This document shows positions 49,133-62,200 of a stretch of 64,000 nt of DNA, piece after piece (positions within the stretch are counted from its first letter, which is position 1; each line of letters begins with the position of its first letter). Below the pieces are notes generated by a model. The model was given only the letters and a program-made list of their open reading frames with translations, did not search any database and was not told the DNA's origin. The DNA comes from Pempheris klunzingeri. Taxonomy: Eukaryota > Chordata > Actinopteri > Acropomatiformes > Pempheridae. The stretch lies in contig NC_092032.1 of assembly GCF_042242105.1 (NCBI RefSeq), positions 20,128,415 through 20,192,414 of the forward strand, written 5' to 3'. A program made the translations under genes and the position numbers.

Positions 49133-49405
49133 ACATCAGGACATGAACACAGCGTCTCTGTGCTCTCTGCTGATTCCACACTGATCCTGTCAGACTGTGA
49201 TTTGAATCCTGTCAGCACTGATACACAAGTTATCAAAAGGTTCCTGTGCCGATTTAGAGGATGACAAACATTTGAGTTATTTTATAGTTTGCTAGTTTTA
49301 AAGAAGCAGTTTGAGAATCGCCTCAATGATCTTGATTTTTTAACAATATTGTTTTTCTTCATTTTATTGTTGGACAGTTTTAAGAAGCAGTCTCAGAATT
49401 ATTAT
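49133..49405 (+). repeat. Inverted copy of the array's 3' flank
   Basis: Reads as the reverse complement of the 3' UTR of copies 2-5 (for example 12965-13229) almost base for base. Homology stops near 49405 at a fish repeat. Confidence 0.9.
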
Positions 49406-49670
49406 TATAACAATTTAGAGTTACCAATTAACCTGAGCATGTTTTTGGATTGTGGGAGGAAGCTGGAGTACCCAGAGAGAACCCATGCTAGCATGGGGAG
49501 AACATGCAAACTCCACACAGAAAGACCCCGAGCAAGAGCAACATTCACAACAGGTTTGATCCCTGAATCGACCAATACATTTCCTGGTTCAGTCAGAATT
49601 GGTATTTAAACAGTCCTCCTCATCCTGCTGTTCACATTCTGACATCATGAGACCAAGACAACACCTAAAA
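49406..49670. mobile_element. Two nested repeat fragments
   Basis: 49410-49543 is the common vertebrate repeat with GGATTGTGGGAGGAAGCTGG and GGGAGAACATGCAAACTCCA. 49544-49670 is part of the Tc1-type element seen whole at 44434-45136, in the opposite orientation. Confidence 0.7.
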
Positions 49671-50899
49671 TAGTACACAGTACACAATAAAATAAATAAA
49701 GGACAAGGGATATTGCGCTACTACAGTGTATTCTATAAGTCTTATGGCGGTTGGTTAAAAACTGTTTTGCCCCTCAGGCTGTGGTACCGTCTACCTGAGG
49801 GCAGGAGGGAAAACAGTTGTTTTGAGTATGAGCCTTTTGTGAATGCGTAAATGGAAAACATCACTGTTCAAACATGTCTAGTAAACTTTCTGATCTTCAT
49901 CTACATGCTGTGTTTTGACTCTGAAGCCCAAACTGGTGCCTTCAGGTACTTCATCACCAGCGTCAGGCTCGGCCAAGCAGCGAACTGAACTATATCTGGT
50001 GAAATATCTCCATCTGTTGGACATGTGATGCTCCTGAGGTGTTCACCTCTCAAGGAAAAGGATGCTGCACTGCTTCAAGCTTCTGCAATTCATTCTCTTT
50101 TTTTGTTTCTTTAAGGAAAATCCAGCAGGCAAAAACTGTAGAGAAAGTAAAGTGTGCATTGGGGAGCTGTTATATTCAGTAGCATCATTAGTGGATATTA
50201 AATAAAGTAAAAAAAAAACACATGCATACATCAGCAGAGGTCAGAATCAGCCACAGACAACAGTTCACTGAACACGGCAGCTGTTGGTTTTAAGAGCTTT
50301 AATTGCAGTAAAATTGTTTCTGGACTCCACTGCTTTATTCCAGAAGATCTGACAGATAACCCGGAGATCTGATGTGTAAAAAGATGCAGAATGTAACTTA
50401 CCTGTAGTTCCTGAGCAACTCTATCGCCCTGACAGGATAATTAATAATGATCAATAATCACTGAAGTGCCTGTTCTGAATGTGGAGATGCACGTATTGTT
50501 CCTGCTGCTGTGTGATGCTGACGGGTATTTTATAATTAATATGTGTAAACATATATGTGTACAGCTGTCAAAGACTATTTTTGAAAGGATGCCAGGCGGG
50601 GGAAGTGTTCAGACTGTTAAATAATTAAATAATTACTAATACCACACTGTGAAAATACTGCAGAAGTCCTGCAATGAAGATCTTGCTTGAGTTAAATCAT
50701 GTGAGTGTAAACAGGAAGATGTAGTTTAAGCACTGAAAGTAAAAGTACTCCTTTCAATGATGAAAGCATTGTCTCCATTTCATTTTCTGCTTCATACACT
50801 AATAGAGGTAGAAAGCAGCATAAATAGAAAAGCCTCAAGTAAAGTACAAGTACCTCAAATTTACACTTCAGTATAGTACGTGAATAAATGTGAATGAAT

Positions 50900-51090
50900 A
50901 TCCATATGGTGTTTTTCCACTTGTACCTACTCGGAGCGACTCGACCCGGTTTTTCTGGTTTTCCACCAGGTGATAGTATAATAGGTGATATAGGTGACAT
51001 ATTAAGTGATAGGTGATATTTTAGTCTGGTACCAGGTACTATTTTAGTACCTCCTCGGCCGCAGTGTGGCCAACGCCTCAATAAGGAAAG
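50900..51090. mobile_element. hAT-like MITE fragment
   Basis: GTTTTTCCACTTGTACCTAC, TCGGAGCGACTCGACCCGGT and, near the other end, GGTACCAGGTACTATTTTAG. This TIR-type text is common in spiny-rayed fish. Family is a guess. Confidence 0.5.
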
Positions 51091-51299
51091 TGACACCATC
51101 GCCTAATTTGCATAATGTACATTTTTATGTATTTGCAATGGATGCTGTAGGAGAGAGGAATGAGACAGAAAGTGAGTAAAAGACAAATCAACCGCAAATG
51201 AACTTGTTTTTTAAAATTTTTTTATTTTGCCATTGAAATAGGCCGTCACTTCTCAAAATACCTTCATGACTTAAATGGTTTCGTACCCCTAGACCGGCA

Positions 51300-51610
51300 T
51301 GGACTGAGAGAACCCCCAAAGGAAAGAAGACTTGGTGTGGTGACCAGGAGGCCGACAGGTGTATCACCGCCATCACTTCAGCGTCGTCGGCACCACTTTG
51401 GCCCTTGAGCAAGGCCCTTAACCCCCCCCCCCAAGATTGCTCCCCGGGCGCCTTGTATGGCTGCCCTCTGTTCATATGCATGTGCATGAGTGTGTACATA
51501 TGATGGGTTAAATACAGAGAACTAATTTCAATTTGTAAAGTGTGCTGTGAAGTATGCTGTACAAAAAAATTGACCATTAAAGGATTATTATTATTCTTAT
51601 GTTTGTCTAG
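51300..51610. mobile_element. SINE-like dispersed repeat
   Basis: Carries CCACTTTGGCCCTTGAGCAA, CCCTTAACC, GCTCCCCGGGCGCC and GATGGGTTAAATACAGAG, a standard text in fish SINE-like repeats, ending with an (ATT)n stretch near 51588. Confidence 0.65.
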
Positions 51611-52039
51611 ACCCACATTACATAAATCAATTTTGTCCTGTATTGTTAAATGTTAGAATATCAAATTTAATCAAATTTAATGTCCTTATCTGGGCTTGGG
51701 ACGGATTAGTTTCTAACCTTATGCTCCATTTAGGAGCCTCCAACAAGTCACAATAAACATGAACATTTTTTAACTATGCGTCAAATGCAATGGTTAATTT
51801 CAGTGTGACAGTGAAGCAACATTTATATTTACATCCTTCTCTGTGAGCCAGGACGAGATCAGCGGCGGCTCTTCATAGTTCATCCATCCTCTGTCTCTGC
51901 TCTGACTGCAGTCACGTCAGAGTCTCCAAAACACCAGACCAGTTGTAAAGTCGCCAGTAGATCGATCCTAATAGGCTATCGATATTGATCGATACCAATG
52001 TAATGAGATTGAGATTTAAGTTTCACTTTCTTTTCTGCA

Positions 52040-52335
52040 CGACTGCAGCAGTCTCCTCCTCACTTGTGTTTGATGTTGTACCGTTGACTTGGCGGCGCGA
52101 GGCACCCAAACCACGCCCACCACTACCATCCGGTCCAGCAGCAGCACACACGGCACAGAGAGGAAGAGGAGCTGTTTGGCTGTATTTTCAGGCCGAAAAT
52201 GAAACAATGGCAAGTTGTACGATTTGTAAAAAGGCTGTAAGACACAACAAATTTGTACAAACATTTGAAAAATCATTCAAAAGAAAACGCAGAGTTACAG
52301 AAATGGAGAGAGGAGAAAAACAACATGTGCTATGA
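52040..52335 (+). pseudogene. hAT/ZBED-type transposase fragment with BED zinc finger
   Basis: The plus-strand frame encodes GAVWLYFQAENETMASCTIC and KKAVRHNKFVQTFEKSFKRK, a BED finger start (W-x-F then CxxC). The HxxxH half is degenerate and the catalytic part is missing. Confidence 0.7.
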
Positions 52336-52502
52336 GCAATGAGAGAAAGGTAACAAAGTGATGTTAAACTGAGTCACACACACAATCTGGATTTACCTGG
52401 ACGATGGCTACATGAGGGTATTACTGCTGTGGCAACAACTATCTCCAGAAATGATCAGAATCTGCTCTCGTCCTTCTATATTCCTGTCAGACGAGATGCT
52501 AG

Positions 52503-52572
52503 ATGAAGAGTCGGGCAACAGGAAGAAGGCGGGATTACAAGAAGACTCAACTCGTCTGCAGCAGCTCGCTGG
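52503..52572 (+). CDS. Candidate 5' coding exon of the giant FIIND-family gene
   Basis: ATG followed by MKSRATGRRRDYKKTQLVCS SSL, ending with one base (G) before the consensus donor gtgagtc. Spliced to the AG at 53213-53214 it reads ..SSL-DEEGTEREAS and enters the giant frame in phase. The alternative acceptor, ending 53093 (ttgtatttcag), is stronger but leads to a stop at 53216. Which one is used is unknown. Confidence 0.45.
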
Positions 52573-53213
52573 GTGAGTCTGAAATAAAACTGCTTGTGGG
52601 AATAATGTTAATAATGAGAATGACTGAGTTTATCCAGACTAATAACAGCTCTGACTCCTGGAGCATTGTGCAGATCAGTTATGTTTTATTTTCCATCTCA
52701 TATTTAAGATGTTCTTTACAGCAACCAAAGGTTTCTAATTGAGGCTACAGACAAACTCAACAACTGTGCCGGTGGCTAAGAACAAGTCTCTGAGGGCATT
52801 TGTGATTTTAGATCTGTGTGGCTGATTCAATCATCATGAAAGGTTTCCAAAGTACCGATCAAGAGGGAGTTAATAAGGCTGTGGAGGATCCACTGGATCA
52901 TCTTTAGTTGGCTCACTGGAGCACAGGAGGGGTTGATGTAGTTTTTAGATTTCTTTTCCACTTCTAACATCATTCAGCTCCACATACTGTGAACCAGAGC
53001 TTCATTCAGTGGAGTTTAGGTTCTTTGGCAGATGCTATTTGTACCTGTAAATAGCCAATGTGGCTGATTTTAACTTTTGTAATTGTATTTCAGGGTGTGA
53101 AGCCGGAGAAAGACAAAGGAGACAAATAAACGAGGGTTTGAACATATTAAGAAACTGTAAAAAAAAAAAGTCACAGAGGGCTGCACTGACTCTGACTGTG
53201 ATGCTGCTGAACA

Positions 53214-56200
53214 GATGAGGAAGGAACAGAAAGAGAAGCGTCAGCCAGATGGAGAGCTCCGTCCAACATCCAAATCACCAGCAAGTCTGCCTCTTTAAAC
53301 TTCGACAATGATGGTACACCAATCTCCAGACATCCCCCAGAGTTTCGAGGAAGTATCAGATCCCCTTGGTCCAGAGCACCAACTGTTTTTAGTCCTCCAT
53401 GTCCACAGAGCAGGTCTGCAGTTCTGCAGGACTTAACTGTCTGCACTGAAGGAATCAGTGCAACAGATGCATCTGAGCAGCCTGACCGTGAGGAGGAGAC
53501 ACCTGTCTATGGTTCCTATAAAGTGGTGGAGGAAACAAGAGCAGAGAACCCAAAGGAGGAGGAGAAGGAGACACCTGTCTATGGTGCCTATAAAGTGGTG
53601 GAGGAAACAAGAGCAGAAAACATTAAGGAGGAGGAGAAGGAGACATCTGTCTATGGTTCCTATAAAGTGGTGGAGGAAACAAGAGCAGAAAATATGAAGG
53701 AGGAGGAGAAGGAGACACCTGTCTATGGTTCCTATAAAGTGGTGGAGGAAACAAGAGCAGAAAACATTAAGGAGGAGGAGAAGGAGACACCTGTCTATGG
53801 TTCCTATAAAGTGGTGGAGGAAACAAGAGCAGAAAATATGAAGGAGGAGGAGAAGGAGACACCTGTCTATGGTTCCTATAAAGTGGTGGAGGAAACAAGA
53901 GCAGAAAACATTAAGGAGGAGGAGAAGGAGACACCTGTCTATGGTTCCTATAAAGTGGTGGAGGAAACAAGAGCAGAAAATATGAAGGAGGAGGAGAAGG
54001 AGACACCATTCTATGGTGCCTATAAAGTGGTGGAGGAAACAAGAGCAGAAAACATTAAGGAGGAGGAGAAGGAGACATCTGTCTATGGTTCCTATAAAGT
54101 GGTGGAGGAAACAAGAGCAGAAAATATGAAGGAGGAGGAGGAGGACATTTACTGTGCTGTCCCTCCCTCTAAGGTGAGAAGGTATCACCCATTCAGTCAT
54201 CATGTGACAATCGGATCAGCAACAAAGCCATCACACTCTATTGGCACTAGAAAAGATGAACTCAGTTTCATATCTGCAGTTGAAAGAGCAAAGAGAAAAG
54301 CACGACATTCTGTCATGGCTGACAGAATAAAAAGGAAAGCTCTGCCCTCTGCTCTCAGTCTCCAGTCTCCCTTCACATCAGTGCATGTTGCCTCCCAGCT
54401 GCTGTCTGAGCAGCCTGACCGTGAGGCAGGAGGTGATGATGATGATGTCCTGAAAACAAGAACAGAAAATATGAAGGAGGAGGTGGAGGACATTTACTGT
54501 GCTGTCCCTCCCTCTAAGGTAAGATGGTGTCACCCATTCAGTCATCGTGTGACAATCGGATCAACAACAAAGCCATCACTCTCTATTGGCACTAGAAAAG
54601 ATCAACTCAGCCAAATCACCGGCAAGTTTGCCTCTTTAAACTTCGACGGTGATTGTACACCAATCTCCATGCATCCCCCAAAGTTTCGAAGAAGTATCAG
54701 ATCCCCTTGGTATGGAGCCCCAACTGTTTTTAGTCTTCCATGTCCACAGAGCAGGTCTGCCTCTTCCGGAAGCCAAATCACCGGCAAGTCTGCCTCTTCC
54801 CGGAAACAAATCACCAGCAAGTCTGCCTCTTTAAACTTCGACGGTGATTGTACACCAATCTCCATGCATCCCCCAGAGTTTCGAAGAAGTATCAGATCCC
54901 CTTGGTATGGAGCCCCAACTGTTTTTAGTCCTCCATGTCCACAGAGCAGGTCTGCAGTTCTGCAGGACTTAACTGTCTGCACTGAAGGAATCAGAGCAAC
55001 AGATGCATCTGAGCAGCCTGACCGTGAGAAGGAGACACCTGTCTATGGTTCCTATAAAGTGGTGGAGGAAACAAGAGCAGAGAACCCAAAGGAGGAGGAG
55101 AAGGAGACACCTGTCTATGGTGCCTATAAAGTGGTGGAGGAAACAAGAGCAGAAAACATTAAGGAGGAGGAGAAGGAGACATCTGTCTATGGTTCCTATA
55201 AAGTGGTGGAGGAAACAAGAGCAGAAAATATGAAGGAGGAGGAGAAGGAGACACCTGTCTATGGTTCCTATAAAGTGGTGGAGGAAACAAGAGCAGAAAA
55301 CATTAAGGAGGAGGAGAAGGAGACACCTGTCTATGGTTCCTATAAAGTGGTGGAGGAAACAAGAGCAGAAAACATTAAGGAGGAGGAGAAGGAGACACCT
55401 GTCTATGGTTCCTATAAAGTGGTGGAGGAAACAAGAGCAGAAAATATGAAGGAGGAGGAGAAGGAGACACCTGTCTATGGTTCCTATAAAGTGGTGGAGG
55501 AAACAAGAGCAGAAAATATGAAGGAGGAGGAGAAGGAGACACCATTCTATGGTGCCTATAAAGTGGTGCAGGAAACAAGAGCAGAAAACATTAAGGAGGA
55601 GGAGAAGGAGACATCTGTCTATGGTTCCTATAAAGTGGTGGAGGAAACAAGAGCAGAAAATATGAAGGAGGAGGAGAAGGAGACATCTGTCTATGGTTCC
55701 TATAAAGTGGTGGAGGAAACAAGAGCAGAAAATATGAAGGAGGAGGAGGAGGACATTTACTGTGCTGTCCCTCCCTCTAAGGTGAGAAGGTATCACCCAT
55801 TCAGTCATCATGTGACAATCGGATCAGCAACAAAGCCATCACACTCTATTGGCACTAGAAAAGATGAACTCAGTTTCATATCTGCAGTTGAAAGAGCAAA
55901 GAGAAAAGCACGACATTCTGTCATGGCTGACAGAATAAAAAGGAAAGCTCTGCCCTCTGCTCTCAGTCTCCAGTCTCCCTTCACATCAGTGCATGTTGCC
56001 TCCCAGCTGCTGTCTGAGCAGCCTGACCGTGAGGCAGGAGGTGATGATGATGATGTCCTGAAAACAAGAACAGAAAATATGAAGGAGGAGGTGGAGGACA
56101 TTTACTGTGCTGTCCCTCCCTCTAAGGTAAGATGGTGTCACCCATTCAGTCATCGTGTGACAATCGGATCAACAACAAAGCCATCACTCTCTATTGGCAC

Positions 56201-59200
56201 TAGAAAAGATCAACTCAGCCAAATCACCGGCAAGTTTGCCTCTTTAAACTTCGACGGTGATTGTACACCAATCTCCATGCATCCCCCAAAGTTTCGAAGA
56301 AGTATCAGATCCCCTTGGTATGGAGCCCCAACTGTTTTTAGTCTTCCATGTCCACAGAGCAGGTCTGCCTCTTCCGGAAGCCAAATCACCGGCAAGTCTG
56401 CCTCTTCCCGGAAACAAATCACCAGCAAGTCTGCCTCTTTAAACTTCGACGGTGATTGTACACCAATCTCCATGCATCCCCCAGAGTTTCGAAGAAGTAT
56501 CAGATCCCCTTGGTATGGAGCCCCAACTGTTTTTAGTCCTCCATGTCCACAGAGCAGGTCTGCAGTTCTGCAGGACTTAACTGTCTGCACTGAAGGAATC
56601 AGAGCAACAGATGCATCTGAGCAGCCTGACCGTGAGAAGGAGACACCTGTCTATGGTTCCTATAAAGTGGTGGAGGAAACAAGAGCAGAGAACCCAAAGG
56701 AGGAGGAGAAGGAGACACCTGTCTATGGTTCCTATAAAGTGGTGGAGGAAACAAGAGCAGAAAATATGAAGGAGGAGGTGGAGGACATTTACTGTGCTGT
56801 CCCTCCCTCTAAGGTGAGAAGGTATCACCCATTCAGTCATCATGTGACAATCGGATCAGCAACAAAGCCATCACACTCTATTGGCACTTGGAAAAATGAA
56901 CTCAGTTTCATATCTGCAGTTGAAAGAGCAAAGAGAAAAGCACCACATTCTGTCATGGCTGACAGAATAAAAAGGAAAGCTCTGCCCTCTGCTCTCAGTC
57001 TCCAGTCTCCCTTCACATCAGTGCATGTTGCCTCCCAGCTGCTGTCTGAGCAGCCTGACCGTGAGAAGGAGACACCTGTCTATGGTTCCTATAAAGTGGT
57101 GGAGGAAACAAGAGCAGAGAACCCAAAGGAGGAGGAGAAGGAGACACCTGTCTATGGTTCCTATAAAGTGGTGGAGGAAACAAGAGCAGAAAATATGAAG
57201 GAGGAGGTGGAGGACATTTACTGTGCTGTCCCTCCCTCTAAGGTGAGAAGGTATCACCCATTCAGTCATCATGTGACAATCGGATCAGCAACAAAGCCAT
57301 CACACTCTATTGGCACTTGGAAAAATGAACTCAGTTTCATATCTGCAGTTGAAAGAGCAAAGAGAAAAGCACCACATTCTGTCATGGCTGACAGAATAAA
57401 AAGGAAAGCTCTGCCCTCTGCTCTCAGTCTCCAGTCTCCCTTCACATCAGTGCATGTTGCCTCCCAGCTGCTGTCTGAGCAGCCTGACCGTGAGAAGGAG
57501 ACACCTGTCTATGGTTCCTATAAAGTGGTGGAGGAAACAAGAGCAGAGAACCCAAAGGAGGAGGAGAAGGAGACACCTGTCTATGGTTCCTATAAAGTGG
57601 TGGAGGAAACAAGAGCAGAAAATATGAAGGAGGAGGTGGAGGACATTTACTGTGCTGTCCCTCCCTCTAAGGTGAGAAGGTATCACCCATTCAGTCATCA
57701 TGTGACAATCGGATCAGCAACAAAGCCATCACACTCTATTGGCACTTGGAAAAATGAACTCAGTTTCATATCTGCAGTTGAAAGAGCAAAGAGAAAAGCA
57801 CCACATTCTGTCATGGCTGACAGAATAAAAAGGAAAGCTCTGCCCTCTGCTCTCAGTCTCCAGTCTCCCTTCACATCAGTGCATGTTGCCTCCCAGCTGC
57901 TGTCTGAGCAGCCTGACCGTGAGAAGGAGACACCTGTCTATGGTTCCTATAAAGTGGTGGAGGAAACAAGAGCAGAAAGTATGAAGGAGGAGGAGGAGGA
58001 CATTTACTGTGCTGTCCCTCCCTCTAAGGTGAGATTGTGTCACCCATTCAGTCATCATGTGACAATCGGATCAACAACAGAGCCATCACACTCTATTGGC
58101 ACTAGAAAAGATGAACTCAGTTTCATATCTGCAGTTGAAAGAGCAAAGAGAAAAGCACCACATTCTGTCATGGCTGACAGAATAAAAAGGAAAGCTCTGC
58201 CCTCTGCTCTCAGTCTCCAGTCTCCCTTCACATCAGTGCATGTTGCCTCCCAGCTGCTGTCTGAGCAGCCTGACCGTGAGGCAGGAGGTGATGATGATGA
58301 TGTCCTGAAAACAAGAACAGAAAATATGAAGGAGGAGGTGGAGGACATTTACTGTGCTGTCCCTCCCTCTAAGGTAAGATGGTGTCACCCATTCAGTCAT
58401 CGTGTGACAATCGGATCAACAACAAAGCCATCACTCTCTATTGGCACTAGAAAAGATGAACTCAGCCAAATCACCGGCAAGTCTGCCTCTTTAAACTTCG
58501 ACGGTGATTGTACACCAATCTCCATGCATCCCCCAAAGTTTCGAAGAAGTATCAGATCCCCTTGGTATGGAGCCCCAACTGTTTTTAGTCTTCCATGTCC
58601 ACAGAGCAGGTCTGCCTCTTCCGGAAGCCAAATCACCGGCAAGTCAGCCTCTTCCGGGAACCAAATCACCGGCAAGTCTGCCTCTTTCCGGAAACAAATC
58701 ACCAGAAAGCCTAACTCTTCCGGAAGCCAAATCACCGGCAAGTCTGCCTCTTCCAGAAGCCAAATTACCAGCAAGTCTGCCTCTTTAAACTTCGACGGTG
58801 ATTGTACACCAATCTCCATGCATCCCCCAAAGTTTCGAAGAAGTATCAGATCCCCTTGGTATGGAGCCCCAACTGTTTTTAGTCCTCCATGTCCACAGAG
58901 CAGGTCTGCAGTTCTGCAGGACTCAACTGTCTGCACTGAAGGAATCAGAGCAACAGATGCATCTGAGCAGCCTGACCGTGAGAAGGAGACACCTGTCTAT
59001 GGTTCCTATAAAGTGGTGGAGGAAGCAAGAGCAGAAAACATTAAGGAGGAGGAGAAGGAGACACCTGTCTATGGTTCCTGTAAAGTGGTGGAGGAAACAA
59101 GAGCAGAAAGTATGAAGGAGGAGGAGGAGGACATTTACTGTGCTGTCCCTCCCTCTAAGGTGAGATGGTGTCACCCATTCAGTCATCATGTGACAATCGG

Positions 59201-62200
59201 ATCAACAACAGAGCCATCACACTCTATTGGCACTAGAAAAGATGAACTCAGCCAAATCACCGGCAAGTCTGCCTCTTCCGGAAGCCAAATCACCGGCAAG
59301 TTTACCTCTCCGGGAAGCCAAATCACCGGCAAGTCTGCCTCTTCCAGAAGCCAAATCACCGGCAAGTCAGCCTCTTCCGGGAAACAAATCACCAGAAAGC
59401 CTGACTCTTCCAGAAGCCAAATCACCAGCAAGTCTGCCTCTTCCGGGAAACAAATCACCGGAAAGCCTGACTCTTCCAGAAGCCAAATCACCGGCAAGTC
59501 TGCCTCTTCCAGAAGCCAAATCACCAGCAAGTCAGCCTCTTCCGGGAACCAAATCACCGGCAAGTCTGCCTCTTCCCAAAGTCAAATCACCGGCAAGTCT
59601 GCCTCTTCCGGGAACCAAATCACCGGCAAGTCTGCCTCTTCCAGGAGCCAAATCACCAGCAAGTCTGCCTGTCCCGGAAGCCAAATCACCGGCAAGTCTG
59701 CCTCTTCCGGGAGCCAAATCACCGGCAAGTCTGCCTCTTCCGGAAGCCAAATCACCAGCAAGTCTGCCTCTTCCGGAAGCCAAGTTACTGGCAAATCTGC
59801 CTCTTTATACTTCGACTGTGATGGTACACCAATCTCCATACATCCCCTAGAGTTTCTAGGAAGTATCAGATCCCCTTGGTATGGAGCCCCAACTGTTTTT
59901 AGTCCTCCATGTCCACAGAGCAGGTCTGCCTCTTCCGGGAGCCAAATCACCGGCAAGTTTACCTCTCAGGGAAGCCAAATCACCGGCAAGTCAGCCTCTT
60001 CCGGGAAACAAATCACCAGAAAGCCTGACTCTTCCAGAAGCCAAATCACCGGCAAATCTGCCTCTTCCGGGAAACAAATCACCAGAAAGCCTGACTCTTC
60101 CAGAAGCCAAATCACCAGCAAATCTGCCTCTTTCGGAAGCCAAATCACCAGCAAGTCAGCCTCTTCCGGGAACCAAATCACCGGCAAGTCTGCCTCTTCC
60201 CGAATTCAAATCACCGGCAAGTCTGCCTCTTCCGGGAACCAAATCACCGGCAAGTCTGCCTCTTCCAGGAGCCAAATCACCAGCAAGTCTGCCTGTCCCG
60301 GAAGCCAAATCACCGGCAAGTCTGCCTCTTCCGGAAGCCAAATCACCGGCAAGTCTGCCTCTTCCGGAAGTCAAATCACCGGCAAGTCAGCCTCTTCTGG
60401 GAAACAAATCACCAGAAAGCCTGCCTCTTCCGGAAGCCAAATCACCGGCAAGTCTGCCTCTTCCGGAAGCCAAATCACCAGCAAGTCAGCCTCTTCCGGG
60501 AACCAAATCACCGGCAAGTCTGCCTCTTCCGGAAGCCAAATCACCAGCAAGTCTGCCTCTTCCGGAAGCCAAATCACCGGCAAGTCTGCCTCTTCCGGAA
60601 GCCAAATCACCAGCAAGTCTGCCTCTTCCGGAAGCCAAATCACCGGCAAGTCTGCCTCTTCCGGAAGTCAAATTACCGGCAAGTCTGCCTCTTTAAACTT
60701 CGACGGTGATTGTACACCAATCTCCATGCATCCCCCAAAGTTTCGAAGAAGTATCAGATCCCCTTGGTATGGAGCCCCAACTGTTTTTAGTCCTCCATGT
60801 CCACAGAGCAGGTCTGCAGTTCTGCAGGACTCAACTGTCTGCACTGAAGGAATCAGAGCAACAGATGCATCTGAGCAGCCTGACCGTGAGAAGGAGACAC
60901 CTGTCTATGGTTCCTATAAAGTGGTGGAGGAAGCAAGAGCAGAAAACATTAAGGAGGAGGAGAAGGAGACACCTGTCTATGGTTCCTGTAAAGTGGTGGA
61001 GGAAACAAGAGCAGAAAGTATGAAGGAGGAGGAGGAGGACATTTACTGTGCTGTCCCTCCCTCTAAGGTGAGATGGTGTCACCCATTCAGTCATCATGTG
61101 ACAATCGGATCAACAACAGAGCCATCACACTCTATTGGCACTAGAAAAGATGAACTCAGCCAAATCACCGGCAAGTCTGCCTCTTCCGGAAGCCAAATCA
61201 CCGGCAAGTTTACCTCTCCGGGAAGCCAAATCACCGGCAAGTCTGCCTCTTCCAGAAGCCAAATCACCGGCAAGTCAGCCTCTTCCGGGAAACAAATCAC
61301 CAGAAAGCCTGACTCTTCCAGAAGCCAAATCACCAGCAAGTCTGCCTCTTCCGGGAAACAAATCACCGGAAAGCCTGACTCTTCCAGAAGCCAAATCACC
61401 GGCAAGTCTGCCTCTTCCAGAAGCCAAATCACCAGCAAGTCAGCCTCTTCCGGGAACCAAATCACCGGCAAGTCTGCCTCTTCCCAAAGTCAAATCACCG
61501 GCAAGTCTGCCTCTTCCGGGAACCAAATCACCGGCAAGTCTGCCTCTTCCAGGAGCCAAATCACCAGCAAGTCTGCCTGTCCCGGAAGCCAAATCACCGG
61601 CAAGTCTGCCTCTTCCGGGAGCCAAATCACCGGCAAGTCTGCCTCTTCCGGAAGCCAAATCACCAGCAAGTCTGCCTCTTCCGGAAGCCAAGTTACTGGC
61701 AAATCTGCCTCTTTATACTTCGACTGTGATGGTACACCAATCTCCATACATCCCCTAGAGTTTCTAGGAAGTATCAGATCCCCTTGGTATGGAGCCCCAA
61801 CTGTTTTTAGTCCTCCATGTCCACAGAGCAGGTCTGCCTCTTCCGGGAGCCAAATCACCGGCAAGTTTACCTCTCAGGGAAGCCAAATCACCGGCAAGTC
61901 AGCCTCTTCCGGGAAACAAATCACCAGAAAGCCTGACTCTTCCAGAAGCCAAATCACCGGCAAATCTGCCTCTTCCGGGAAACAAATCACCAGAAAGCCT
62001 GACTCTTCCAGAAGCCAAATCACCAGCAAATCTGCCTCTTTCGGAAGCCAAATCACCAGCAAGTCAGCCTCTTCCGGGAACCAAATCACCGGCAAGTCTG
62101 CCTCTTCCCGAATTCAAATCACCGGCAAGTCTGCCTCTTCCGGGAACCAAATCACCGGCAAGTCTGCCTCTTCCAGGAGCCAAATCACCAGCAAGTCTGC

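Larger units (their letters stand above)
49680..53160 (+). repeat. Right arm of the large inverted duplication
   Basis: Reverse complement of the copy 5 5' flank. 49680-50160 pairs with 31485-32080, ~50790-50870 with ~31205-31260, and 52440-53160 with 30430-31200. The arm is longer because of repeat insertions at about 50900-52430. Confidence 0.85.

Noticed and set aside
51985-52335. BED-finger frame as a host zbed gene
   Set aside because: Only a partial finger and no downstream domains; better explained as a transposon remnant.
53433-55811. Antisense frames of 256 and 280 residues rich in LLLLHIFCSCFLHHFIGTID
   Set aside because: Reverse complement of the 72-bp repeats; any frame of a repeat whose length is a multiple of three stays open. 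The sense frame alone is collinear with a known family.
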